Shown here: piece after piece, positions 1 through 6,894 of the stretch
Layout of the letters: each line of letters opens with the position of its first letter
How positions within the stretch are numbered: position 1 is the first letter of the stretch
Source of the DNA: an uncultured Peptococcaceae bacterium
GTDB lineage: Bacteria; Bacillota; Dehalobacteriia; UBA4068
Assembly (NCBI GenBank): GCA_947307285.1
Contig: CAMZIS010000004.1
Coordinates: 1 to 25,963, forward strand
Direction: 5' to 3'
Length of the DNA stretch: 25,963 bases
Position numbers and translations under genes: made by a program
Notes under the pieces: model-generated
Told to the model about the DNA's origin: nothing
What the model saw: the letters and a program-made list of their open reading frames with translations, nothing else
Databases searched by the model: none

Positions 1-422
1 AGCGGGCCGAAGAACGCATACCCGTCTTCCGTCAGATACCGGCCGCCTGGAAAGGACTGGCCTGCGAGCCGTTGCTGGGGCCGCTGGAGCTCATGCCGTA
101 TCTCGGTCCCTGGCTTAATCAGATCGCTGCCGGGGGCGAAAGCGGTCCCGGGGCGCGTACCTGCGATTATGAATGGATAGTGGCGCTCCGCGAGCAATGC
201 GTCCGGGCGGGAGTGGCTTTTTCCTATCATCAGACCGGCGCCCGCCTGCGCAAAGACGGGCGTGTTTATTATATACCGCGCCGGCTCCAGCATTCTCAAT
301 CCGCCAAGGCCGGTATCGACTGGTCGCCCAAAGGTGTGCATATCACGGCTGAGGACGCTTTTTTCACCCAGCAGACCCTGTTTGAAGGCGAAGAGGAGCA
401 GGAAAAGGAGCTGTATGAATAA
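1..422 (+). CDS. DUF5131 (phage Gp37/Gp68-like) family protein, 3' part only
   Basis: The frame is open from the first complete codon (base 3) to a TAA at 420-422, so the gene begins upstream of the window and about 139 residues are visible. The family is recognised from 'ACEPLLGPL', then 'AAGGESGPGAR', then a segment with 'EWIVALREQCVRAGVAF' followed by 'YHQTGA'. This matches the DUF5131 C-terminal pattern of a GGESG loop, a conserved Cys after Arg-Glu-Gln, and an aromatic-x-Q-x-G motif. Members occur in phages and bacterial chromosomes; the function is not established, although a radical-SAM-like relationship has been suggested for part of the family. The N-terminal half that would carry such a site is outside the window. 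The end overlaps the next gene by 8 bases (ATG at 415), so the two are probably co-transcribed. Nothing else here looks phage-derived. Confidence 0.75.
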   Translation, partial: RAEERIPVFRQIPAAWKGLACEPLLGPLELMPYLGPWLNQIAAGGESGPGARTCDYEWIVALREQCVRAGVAFSYHQTGARLRKDGRVYYIPRRLQHSQSAKAGIDWSPKGVHITAEDAFFTQQTLFEGEEEQEKELYE

Positions 423-1017
423 GAAACCGGTGGCGGCCGTGATCCTGGCCGCCGGTGAAAGTCGCCGCATGGGCCAGCCCAAGCTGCTGCTGCCCTGGCA
501 GGACGGCTGCGTCTTGGACGCGGTGCTGACCGCAGTCTCCGCCGCGCCCTTTGACGACGCGGTGCTGGTATCCGGCGCCTTTCGCGCCCGGGTGGAGGAG
601 GTGGCATCAAGCCACGGCATACGCTGCGTCTTCAATCCCGATTATGCCTTGGGCCAGAGCACGTCCCTCATTGCCGGACTGAACGCGCTGGCGGACGATA
701 CGGCCGCCATGTTCATCCTGGCCGACCAGCCCGGACTGAGCGTCACGCTGCTGCGCCGTTTGATCGAGGCCTATCAGCAAAGCGACGCTCCCATCCTGCA
801 GCCCCGCACCTTGCAGGGGCGCAGCGGGCATCCCGTTTTGTTCGCGCCGGCGCTCTTTTCCGAACTGCGTACTATAAGCGGCGACGTGGGCGGCCGCCCT
901 GTTTTGCAGGCCCACAAAAATGAGGTGCGATATCTGCTCACCGATGACGACGCTGTTTGGCAGGATCTGGACACGCCGGAGGACTACCGGCGACTGCGGG
1001 AGAAAGACAATGGATAG
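415..1017 (+). CDS. MocA/MobA-like molybdenum cofactor nucleotidyltransferase
   Basis: A 200-residue protein of the NTP_transf_3 fold. Residues 11-23 read LAAGESRRMGQPK, the nucleotide-binding signature of the MobA/MocA group, followed by LLLPW. 'FILADQPGLS' is the metal-binding Asp region, and 'GRSGHPVLF' fits the MocA-type substrate loop. The family transfers CMP (MocA) or GMP (MobA) to molybdopterin; the adjacent xdhC-type gene favours a cytidylyltransferase or related step serving xanthine dehydrogenase/aldehyde oxidoreductase-type enzymes. Start: the frame is open further upstream, but ATG 415 is the first codon that gives the canonical short N-terminus (MNKKPVAAVILAAGES) and it sits in an 8-base overlap with the preceding gene. 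The stop overlaps the next start (1010). No molybdenum hydroxylase lies in the window, so the client enzyme is unknown. A GTP-using MobA cannot be excluded by eye. Confidence 0.85.
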   Translation: MNKKPVAAVILAAGESRRMGQPKLLLPWQDGCVLDAVLTAVSAAPFDDAVLVSGAFRARVEEVASSHGIRCVFNPDYALGQSTSLIAGLNALADDTAAMFILADQPGLSVTLLRRLIEAYQQSDAPILQPRTLQGRSGHPVLFAPALFSELRTISGDVGGRPVLQAHKNEVRYLLTDDDAVWQDLDTPEDYRRLREKDNG

Positions 1018-1993
1018 ACGTGGGTTTTATAAGATTGCTTTAGATAAGGCCGGGGCAGGGGATACCGTTGCCGCGACCTGCGTGGAAGGGGCCTATCAGG
1101 GCAGCAGGGCCCTGTATCAAAAGGGTCTACTGCAGGCCGCCCTGCCGGAGTCCTCAACCGGGTTTTGGCAGCAGGTCTCTTTACCGGAAGACGATGGCTT
1201 TCGCGGCTTGATCGACGGACCGGACGGTGCGGAAGTCTTCCTGGAGCCTCTCGTCTCCGAATCGCGACTGATCATCGTCGGCGCAGGCCATGTGGCCCAG
1301 GCCTTGGCCAGGCAGGCCTCTGCCTGCGGCTTCCGGGTCTTCGTCGTGGACGACCGGCCCCAGCTGCTGACTGGGGAACGTTTTCCTAACTGCGTTTTGA
1401 TGGGCGATTTTTCCGCCCTGTCCTCTTTTTCCGGCCGGGACTGCTATTTTGCTATCATGGCCGCAGACCATGAAACGTCGGAACGGAGCCTCGCCGCCGT
1501 CATGAGCGGCAGCTACGCCTATGTGGGCATGATCGGCGCGGCCCGCCGCCGTCCCGGCGTGCTCAGCCGTCTGCGGGAGGCGGGCATACCTGAAGAAAAG
1601 CTGAAAGCCCTTGCTCTGCCCATCGGTCTCGATATCGGCGCTGAAACTCCGGCGGAAGTGGCGGTCTCCATCCTGGCCCAGCTCATCGCTGTGCGGCGCC
1701 GGCAAAACGGCGGCACTGAGAGCGATATCCCACTGTACCGGACTTTGAGCGAGAAAGATGAGAGCCTGGTCCTGGCCACGGTCATCAAGACCGATGGCCC
1801 TGCGCCCAGGGACCGCGGGGCCAAATTGCTGCGCCTGGCAGATGGCAGATCGGTCGGCAGCGTGGGCGGCGGCGCGTTGGAAGAAGACGTGCTGACAGTG
1901 GCCGCTCTGACCATGGCAGACGGCGTGCCTCGGCGGGTGTTCAGCCAAAGCGAGGCCGGCGGCCGGGTCCAGGTGTTCGTGGAGCGCGTTTAA
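1010..1993 (+). CDS. xdhC: XdhC/CoxI-family molybdenum hydroxylase maturation protein, domain order appears permuted
   Basis: A 327-residue protein. The Rossmann part (XdhC_C type) starts near residue 85 with LIIVGAGHVAQALARQA, followed by VFVVDDRP and 'YVGMIGA'. The XdhC_CoxI signature lies at the C-terminus (roughly residues 250-327): LVLATVIKTDGPAPRDRGAK, then 'GSVGGGALEEDV', ending in VQVFVERV. In the usual family layout CoxI comes first and Rossmann second; here the N-terminal 80 residues are only weakly CoxI-like (ending AEVFLEPL). XdhC proteins bind Moco and deliver it, sulfurated, to xanthine dehydrogenase-type enzymes. The start at ATG 1010 overlaps the end of the MocA-like gene by 8 bases, which supports a shared maturation operon. 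A strong hairpin follows the stop. The family is clear; whether the domain order is functional or just a known subfamily is not settled. Confidence 0.85.
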   Translation: MDRRGFYKIALDKAGAGDTVAATCVEGAYQGSRALYQKGLLQAALPESSTGFWQQVSLPEDDGFRGLIDGPDGAEVFLEPLVSESRLIIVGAGHVAQALARQASACGFRVFVVDDRPQLLTGERFPNCVLMGDFSALSSFSGRDCYFAIMAADHETSERSLAAVMSGSYAYVGMIGAARRRPGVLSRLREAGIPEEKLKALALPIGLDIGAETPAEVAVSILAQLIAVRRRQNGGTESDIPLYRTLSEKDESLVLATVIKTDGPAPRDRGAKLLRLADGRSVGSVGGGALEEDVLTVAALTMADGVPRRVFSQSEAGGRVQVFVERV

Positions 1994-2015
1994 GAAAATA
2001 CTTTACGTATAAAAC

Positions 2016-2050
2016 AAAGGGATGATGAGAAAGCCTCGTCATCCCTTTTT
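2016..2050. terminator. Bidirectional intrinsic terminator between convergent xdhC and PBP genes
   Basis: A 9-bp stem pairs 2019-2027 (gggatgatg) with 2037-2045 (cgtcatccc), with one G-T wobble and a 9-nt loop. It is flanked by AAA on the left and TTTTT on the right, so it can act on transcripts from both sides. It lies 25 bp after the xdhC stop and 29 bp beyond the PBP stop. Confidence 0.85.
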
Positions 2051-2079
2051 CTATGCCTGTAGTTGAGCAGGATATCTTG

Positions 2080-3447
2080 TCAATAGCCCAGCTCCAACGC
2101 GGAGGCCAGCAGGTAGCTGGCCACGTCCAGCGCCATGCCGCTGCCCGCGCCGCCGCCTTCCAGATAGACCACGAAAGCATAGGGGTGCTCCTCGTCGGCG
2201 CAGAAGCCTACGAACCAGGCGTTGTTTTCGCTGGAGTTATCAGATTGAGCGGTGCCGGTCTTGGCGCCCACGTTTAGCTCGGGGAAATAATAGTCGCCGT
2301 AGCCGTAGGTCACGTTATCCAGCATGGCCTGGCGCAGGTAAGCGGCAGTCTCGGCCTGCAGCAGCCGGTCCGTGCTGTGATTGTAATAGAGGCTGACCCG
2401 AAGGCCGTCGCCGGTGGTGATCTTGGAGATCAGATGAGGCACGGCAGAGCGGCCGCCGTTGGCCACGGCGCCGCAGAGGATCATCATGGAGCAGGGATTC
2501 ACCTGATCGAAGCCCTGACCTACGCCGGACCAGGCCAGGAACCCGTCCTCAGTGTCGAAATCAAAAGTGGAAGCGCGGGTCTTGATTCCGTCTATGGAAT
2601 AGGAGGTGGTCAGCCCGCATTTTTCGACGTAGCTCCTCATGACCTCCGGTCCCATCTCTACCGCCAGGGAGCCGAAAACCCCGTTGCAGGAGGAGGTTAG
2701 GGCCGATTGCAGTATCAGGTCGCCGTGCTCATAAGGGCAGGTGACCTCATGACCGTCGAAATCCACGCTGCCGTCGCAGTAAAAGTCCCGCTGCAGTATG
2801 CCGTCTATTGTGTCGTAGGCGGCTGCGCAGGTGACTATCTTCATAGTGGAGCCGGGGATAAAGGTGGAGCTGAGCAGGCGGTCGATATAGATGCCGTCGA
2901 AGCTTGTGTCGCCCTCCGCGATCTCCGGCGGATACCAGGGGTCGAAAGAAGGCGCTGAGACCGAGCAGAGGATCTCGCCGTTCTTATAATTATACAGGCC
3001 TATACAGCCGTTCAGCCCCTGTATGGATTCATAGGCACGGGCGCACAGCTCGGCGTCGAGGGTCATGTAGAGCCGCCGTTCGCCGCCGAACAGGGTGCGG
3101 GTGCCGGTTATCATATTGTAGCCGCTCAGCTTGTCGGCAATGGCGCTGATGGCACCGGTGCCGATCCGGCCTTCCGCGTCGCCCACCGCGTGCAGGGTGG
3201 CGACGCGCACGCTGTAATCGTCGCTGTAGGTCCAGCCGCCGTATTCGGCCCGGGCCAGCAGGTTGCCCCGGCGGTCAGTGACGGTGCCGGATTCCAGCAC
3301 TCCGTCTTCGTATATGTGATCGTTGGCGGCAAAGCTGACCCAGTGTCCGCCGTCACTGAAAAAGCGGAACACGAACAGGCCTACTCCCAGCGTGAGCAGG
3401 AGCGAGATGAACAAACAGGCCAGAGTGCGGCGGGTGATCTTTTCCAA
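2080..3447 (-). CDS. Class B penicillin-binding protein (peptidoglycan D,D-transpeptidase)
   Basis: A 455-residue protein with one N-terminal membrane anchor (about residues 9-30) and an extracytoplasmic transpeptidase domain. The three active-site motifs are visible: S200-T-M-K203 (SxxK, nucleophilic serine), S253-C-N255 (SxN) and K396-T-G-T399 (KTGT). The stretch 'GTVTDRRGNLLA' near residue 53 is the typical start of the class B dimerisation region. The protein is short, like the Streptomyces/Mycobacterium PbpA group, and has no glycosyltransferase domain. The gene lies 27 bp downstream of the FHA-SEDS gene, transcribed in the same direction, so they form a SEDS glycosyltransferase plus class B PBP pair that would polymerise and cross-link peptidoglycan together. 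The start has an AAGGAGG-like Shine-Dalgarno sequence just upstream. It should acylate with beta-lactams. Whether it serves elongation, division or sporulation cannot be read from the sequence. Confidence 0.93.
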   Translation of the reverse strand: MEKITRRTLACLFISLLLTLGVGLFVFRFFSDGGHWVSFAANDHIYEDGVLESGTVTDRRGNLLARAEYGGWTYSDDYSVRVATLHAVGDAEGRIGTGAISAIADKLSGYNMITGTRTLFGGERRLYMTLDAELCARAYESIQGLNGCIGLYNYKNGEILCSVSAPSFDPWYPPEIAEGDTSFDGIYIDRLLSSTFIPGSTMKIVTCAAAYDTIDGILQRDFYCDGSVDFDGHEVTCPYEHGDLILQSALTSSCNGVFGSLAVEMGPEVMRSYVEKCGLTTSYSIDGIKTRASTFDFDTEDGFLAWSGVGQGFDQVNPCSMMILCGAVANGGRSAVPHLISKITTGDGLRVSLYYNHSTDRLLQAETAAYLRQAMLDNVTYGYGDYYFPELNVGAKTGTAQSDNSSENNAWFVGFCADEEHPYAFVVYLEGGGAGSGMALDVASYLLASALELGY

Positions 3448-3474
3448 TGCACGGTTCCTCCTTTCTGAGCAGGA

Positions 3475-5310
3475 TCAGCGGTCGCTGTCCGGCCCCGGGT
3501 CGTCCGGAGCCAGCCGGATCACATCGGCGTCCACATAGGGACCGGCGGGTTTCGCGGTGACAGTGGCGGCCTGGCTCTTCACGGCAAAGCTGGCGTTCTG
3601 CCGGGTGTCGCCGGCCTTGATAAAGGCCAAAACGCCCCAGCTGGCCAGCATGGAGGTGCCGCCGTTGGACAGGAAGGGGAAGGTGACGCCGGTCAGGGGC
3701 AGGATGTCCACGGAGCCCAGCACGTTGAGGGAAGTCTGGAAGGCGAACAGGGAGGCCGCCGCGCAGGCGGCGATGGTATAGTAAGAAGAACGTCCGCTGC
3801 GGGTGACCCGCACGGCGAAGACGGACAGGCAGATGATGCTGGCTACCAGAAGCAAAGCTATGATCAGGCCCCATTCCTCACAGACCAGGGCGAAGACCAG
3901 ATCGGTGTCGCCGGCAGCCACATAACGCAGCCAGCCGTTGCCCGCGCCTACGCCCACCAATCCGCCGCTGGCCGCCGCGGACATGGCACGCACCTGCTGA
4001 TAACCGCTGGTGCTGGCATATTGCCAGGCATGGCCCCAGGTGGCGAAACGGGCAGCTATGTAGGGTTTCATCCGCAGCACCAGTCCCAGAGCGGCTACGC
4101 AGCCCAGGGAGATCAGGCCCAGGGTGGCGAAGTCGCCGGAACGCAGGTAAGCGATGACCAGAAAGACTACGAAAAAGATGGCGGCTGTGCCGTAGTCGCT
4201 CATCAGGGCCAGCAGGCCCAGGCAGGTAAAGGTGAGGATGATGAAGCCCCACAGGTTATGCTTTACGTACAGTCGTTCCAGCGTGGCGGCGCCGGCAAAT
4301 ATGAAGCAGACCTTGGCCAGCTCCGAGGGCTGCAGGGAAATGCCGCCGATGCTGATCCAGTTCTGAGCGCCGTTGGTCACCGCGCCGAAGACCAGAGACA
4401 GGCTGAGCAGGCCTACGGCTGCCGCGGCCATGAAATATCTGGTACGGACGGTGCGGTTGAGATCCCGCAGGTAGAGCCCGAGGACGAAGAACAGAATAAC
4501 GCCCATGACGATGGCCACAGTCTGCTTGACGATGGCTCCGGTCTGGCTGCCGGCCACTACGGCCAGGGAGACGGTGCAGGAAAAGAAGGCCAGCAGCTCC
4601 GCCTCGAAACCGCGGCGGCCCATGGCCCGGTTGGCCACCACATAGCCCCACATGGTCAGGGCGAGGATGCCGTAGCACAGGGCCACGGCCCGGCCGGTCT
4701 CCGGGTGGTTCAGCGTCAGCTCCACGGCGGTAAGCAGCTGGAACAGGGTGAGCAGGAACAGGGGGCGGCCGAAGCTCTTGATGCGCCAGGTGTCGTCCTC
4801 TTTGCGTTCAATGGCCTGGGTGATGAAGCTGGCCGGGCGGAAGATCAGCTTTACGTCGGCAAAGCTCAGCTGGTCGCCGTCGGCGATCTCTGCTCCTCCG
4901 GCGGGGATAGGCCGGCCGTTGACGGAGGTATTCTTTTTAGGCGACAGATCGTGGACCCGCCAGGAGCCGTCGTCCCGCCGGGTGAGCGAGCACTGGGTGC
5001 GGGAAACGGTGGGCAGATTTATGGTCACGTCGCAGTGCTTGGCCCGGCCCACGATGCATTCCCAATGCCGCACCGGAAAGCTCATCTGGCCGTCCACCGC
5101 CAGATGGGCCCAGACCTCGCTGCTGTGGCGGGCCCGCATCATGGAGCGGAGGATGCCCAGGAGGATGGCGATGGCCAGCAGGGGCATGACCCAGCGGATG
5201 ACTGCGCTGTAGATCTGACTGGCTTGACCGGGATTGTCCCGCAGCCAGTGAAAGGCGTAAACGGCGCCGTCTTTTATTTGCGATAGGATCTGAGACAGCA
5301 GAGACTTCAT
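3475..5310 (-). CDS. FtsW/RodA/SpoVE (SEDS) peptidoglycan glycosyltransferase with N-terminal FHA domain
   Basis: A 611-residue protein. A membrane segment (about 38-57) is followed by a cytoplasmic FHA domain (about 70-155) with G88-R89, S103-R-T-Q and N131-G-R, the usual phosphothreonine-binding positions. The SEDS domain follows (about 175-580), with 'ISLQPSELAKVCFIF', 'MSDYGTAAIFF', 'LVFALVCEEWGLI' and 'TFPFLSNGGTSMLASW', the last being the conserved C-terminal SEDS loop. SEDS proteins polymerise lipid II into glycan strands. The FHA fusion suggests control by a Ser/Thr kinase of the PknB/PrkC type, although no kinase gene is in the window. The upstream sequence has an AAAGGAG Shine-Dalgarno sequence and a consensus extended -10 promoter. 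The partner PBP follows 27 bp downstream. Actinobacteria achieve the same link with separate fhaA/fhaB genes beside rodA and pbpA. Confidence 0.93.
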   Translation of the reverse strand: MKSLLSQILSQIKDGAVYAFHWLRDNPGQASQIYSAVIRWVMPLLAIAILLGILRSMMRARHSSEVWAHLAVDGQMSFPVRHWECIVGRAKHCDVTINLPTVSRTQCSLTRRDDGSWRVHDLSPKKNTSVNGRPIPAGGAEIADGDQLSFADVKLIFRPASFITQAIERKEDDTWRIKSFGRPLFLLTLFQLLTAVELTLNHPETGRAVALCYGILALTMWGYVVANRAMGRRGFEAELLAFFSCTVSLAVVAGSQTGAIVKQTVAIVMGVILFFVLGLYLRDLNRTVRTRYFMAAAAVGLLSLSLVFGAVTNGAQNWISIGGISLQPSELAKVCFIFAGAATLERLYVKHNLWGFIILTFTCLGLLALMSDYGTAAIFFVVFLVIAYLRSGDFATLGLISLGCVAALGLVLRMKPYIAARFATWGHAWQYASTSGYQQVRAMSAAASGGLVGVGAGNGWLRYVAAGDTDLVFALVCEEWGLIIALLLVASIICLSVFAVRVTRSGRSSYYTIAACAAASLFAFQTSLNVLGSVDILPLTGVTFPFLSNGGTSMLASWGVLAFIKAGDTRQNASFAVKSQAATVTAKPAGPYVDADVIRLAPDDPGPDSDR

Positions 5311-5333
5311 GTCCGCTCCTTTCTTACGCCTTC

Positions 5334-5342
5334 ATTATACCA
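5334..5342 (-). promoter_or_regulatory. Extended -10 promoter of the FHA-SEDS/PBP operon
   Basis: On the minus strand the sequence reads TGGTATAAT: a perfect -10 hexamer (5334-5339) preceded by the TGn extension. No good -35 hexamer is seen at 16-18 bp. The start codon at 5310 would give a short leader of about 17 nt containing the AAAGGAG ribosome binding site. Confidence 0.7.
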
Positions 5343-5414
5343 CAGTCTTGCGGATGAATATAGCTTTTCCTGCCGTCAGTCCGAGGCCGGAACAGCTTGC
5401 CGTTCCCAAAAGCA

Positions 5415-5440
5415 ACGGAGCAGGCGTCTGCCTGCTCCGT
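5415..5440 (-). terminator. Intrinsic terminator of the M23 peptidase gene
   Basis: A perfect 11-bp stem (5415-5425 with 5430-5440) and a 4-nt loop, about 30 bp after the M23 stop codon. On the minus strand it is followed by a modest T-rich run (tgcttttggg). It lies upstream of the next minus-strand promoter and so insulates the two units. Confidence 0.8.
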
Positions 5441-5469
5441 ATGCCGTTCTATTGCAAATGATGCTCGTC

Positions 5470-6783
5470 TTATTCAGCGCCGATATAGGGGGCTGGGTTG
5501 ATGGCGTTGTCGTCCACGCGCACTTCGAAGTGGAGGTGAGGTCCGGTGGTGACGCCGGTCATGCCGATCGTGGCGATGACCTGACCCTTCTGAACCTGGT
5601 CGCCCGGGGATACGAAGAACTGATCGCAGTGACCGTAGTAGGTAGTCAGTCCGTTGCCATGGTCGATGATGACCAGATTGCCGTAGCCGCCGAGGGTGCT
5701 GGTAAAGGTCACGGTACCCGGAGCCGCCGCCAGGATGGGAGTGTAGATATCCCAGGCCAGGTCGATGCCGGAATGCCAGCCCCATTCACGCCAGCCGTAG
5801 CGTGAGGAAACGATGCCCAGGTGATCCTTGAGCGGCCAGACCATCTCGCCTACGATCTGACCGTTGTACATCAGCATGGTGCCCACGTGGATGACTTCGT
5901 CCACCGCAGGAGTGAGCACCTCTTTGTTCACCGCCTCCTGGCTGACCACCTGACCGTTGCGCTCGGTCTGCAGGTAGGTCACTTCCTGGGTGCCGTCCTT
6001 GCCTTCGGTGACGACCTTTTCCTCGCCGCGTGCCATGGTGTCGTCATCTTCGCGGATGGTGGAATAGGGCAGGGGCTCCACCCTGGACGAGGTGCGTTCC
6101 ACGACTACGTCCATCAGTGGTCCGTCGCCCTCGTCGCCGGCAAGCACAGCGGTGGCGTCGGCGGCGGAGACGACCTGATCCAGCCGGGCGGTGGCCTCCA
6201 CGAAGGAAACGCGCTGCTCGGAATAAACGGCGCTGACGCCTTCTTCTTCCAGGGAGCCGTAGCGGGATTTCACCATGTTCACCGCCTTGACCGCGTCGTC
6301 GGCCGAGGCCAGGAAGCAGACGGGCTGATCCTCAACGTAAAGCTCCACGCAATCGGCTGTGAAATCCAGCTGGCTGGCCAGCAGGTCGGCGGCTTCTGTG
6401 ACGCTGTTGTAGCCGTTATCGCCGACTTCCTTGATGGTCTCGATCTCCAGATCGTTATCGTAGTCCAGCCGGAAATCCTCGCTGTCGGTCCATTTCTGCT
6501 GTTCCTGGGCCAGGGCCAGTTCCACGGCTTCGTCGGCCTCCTGCTGGGAGACCAGCACGGCCACCTGTTCGCCGTCCACGTTCACGGCGTAGGCGGCAGA
6601 GGAGAGGGAGGCGGCGGAGCTGCCGAAGATGACCAGCATGGCCAGCATTCCCATGACCAGTACTGTGGACAGGGTGCGCAGGCGCAGTTTCTTTTCCCCG
6701 GCCTGTTTGCCGCCGTGGGTGAGATCGGAACGCCGCGGGCTCTGTATGTATTCAGCTTCCAGGTTTTTATCGCCTGTAACCAT
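5470..6783 (-). CDS. Membrane-anchored M23 metallopeptidase with G5 domain
   Basis: A 437-residue protein. A basic cytoplasmic N-terminus (1-36) is followed by one membrane segment (about 37-58) and a long acidic extracytoplasmic region. A G5 domain lies at about 228-300 (from 'VEPLPYSTI' to 'IHVGT'), and a LytM/M23 peptidase domain at about 315-437. The zinc ligands are visible as H337-S-G-I-D341 and H418 in 'GPHLHFEVRV'; H385 (YYGH) and H416 are the catalytic-type histidines. The family cuts peptide cross-links in peptidoglycan, and G5 domains are thought to bind cell-wall or sugar ligands. This layout is common in Clostridia-type Bacillota. The full HxxxD/HxH set means it is probably an active enzyme, not a degenerate EnvC/NlpD-type activator. 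The gene is monocistronic: it has its own promoter upstream and a terminator downstream. Confidence 0.92.
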   Translation of the reverse strand: MVTGDKNLEAEYIQSPRRSDLTHGGKQAGEKKLRLRTLSTVLVMGMLAMLVIFGSSAASLSSAAYAVNVDGEQVAVLVSQQEADEAVELALAQEQQKWTDSEDFRLDYDNDLEIETIKEVGDNGYNSVTEAADLLASQLDFTADCVELYVEDQPVCFLASADDAVKAVNMVKSRYGSLEEEGVSAVYSEQRVSFVEATARLDQVVSAADATAVLAGDEGDGPLMDVVVERTSSRVEPLPYSTIREDDDTMARGEEKVVTEGKDGTQEVTYLQTERNGQVVSQEAVNKEVLTPAVDEVIHVGTMLMYNGQIVGEMVWPLKDHLGIVSSRYGWREWGWHSGIDLAWDIYTPILAAAPGTVTFTSTLGGYGNLVIIDHGNGLTTYYGHCDQFFVSPGDQVQKGQVIATIGMTGVTTGPHLHFEVRVDDNAINPAPYIGAE

Positions 6784-6820
6784 AAATAAACCTCTTCATA
6801 TTCCGCTTTGGAGCATAAAG

Positions 6821-6829
6821 ACTATATCA
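6821..6829 (-). promoter_or_regulatory. Extended -10 promoter of the M23/G5 peptidase gene
   Basis: On the minus strand the sequence reads TGATATAGT, that is TGn plus a 5/6 match to TATAAT (6821-6826), preceded by an A/T-rich run with seven consecutive T. A recognisable -35 is not evident. The leader to the start codon at 6783 would be about 30 nt. Confidence 0.55.
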
Positions 6830-6894
6830 CAAAAAAACGAATGTTTGTAGTGTTGAATATGAAAAATGTGTGAAATATTTCTTTATAGACCGTT

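Noticed and set aside
1..422. Prophage remnant suggested by the phage-named DUF5131 family
   Set aside because: The family is also common on bacterial chromosomes, and all following genes are ordinary chromosomal functions with overlapping, operon-like spacing.
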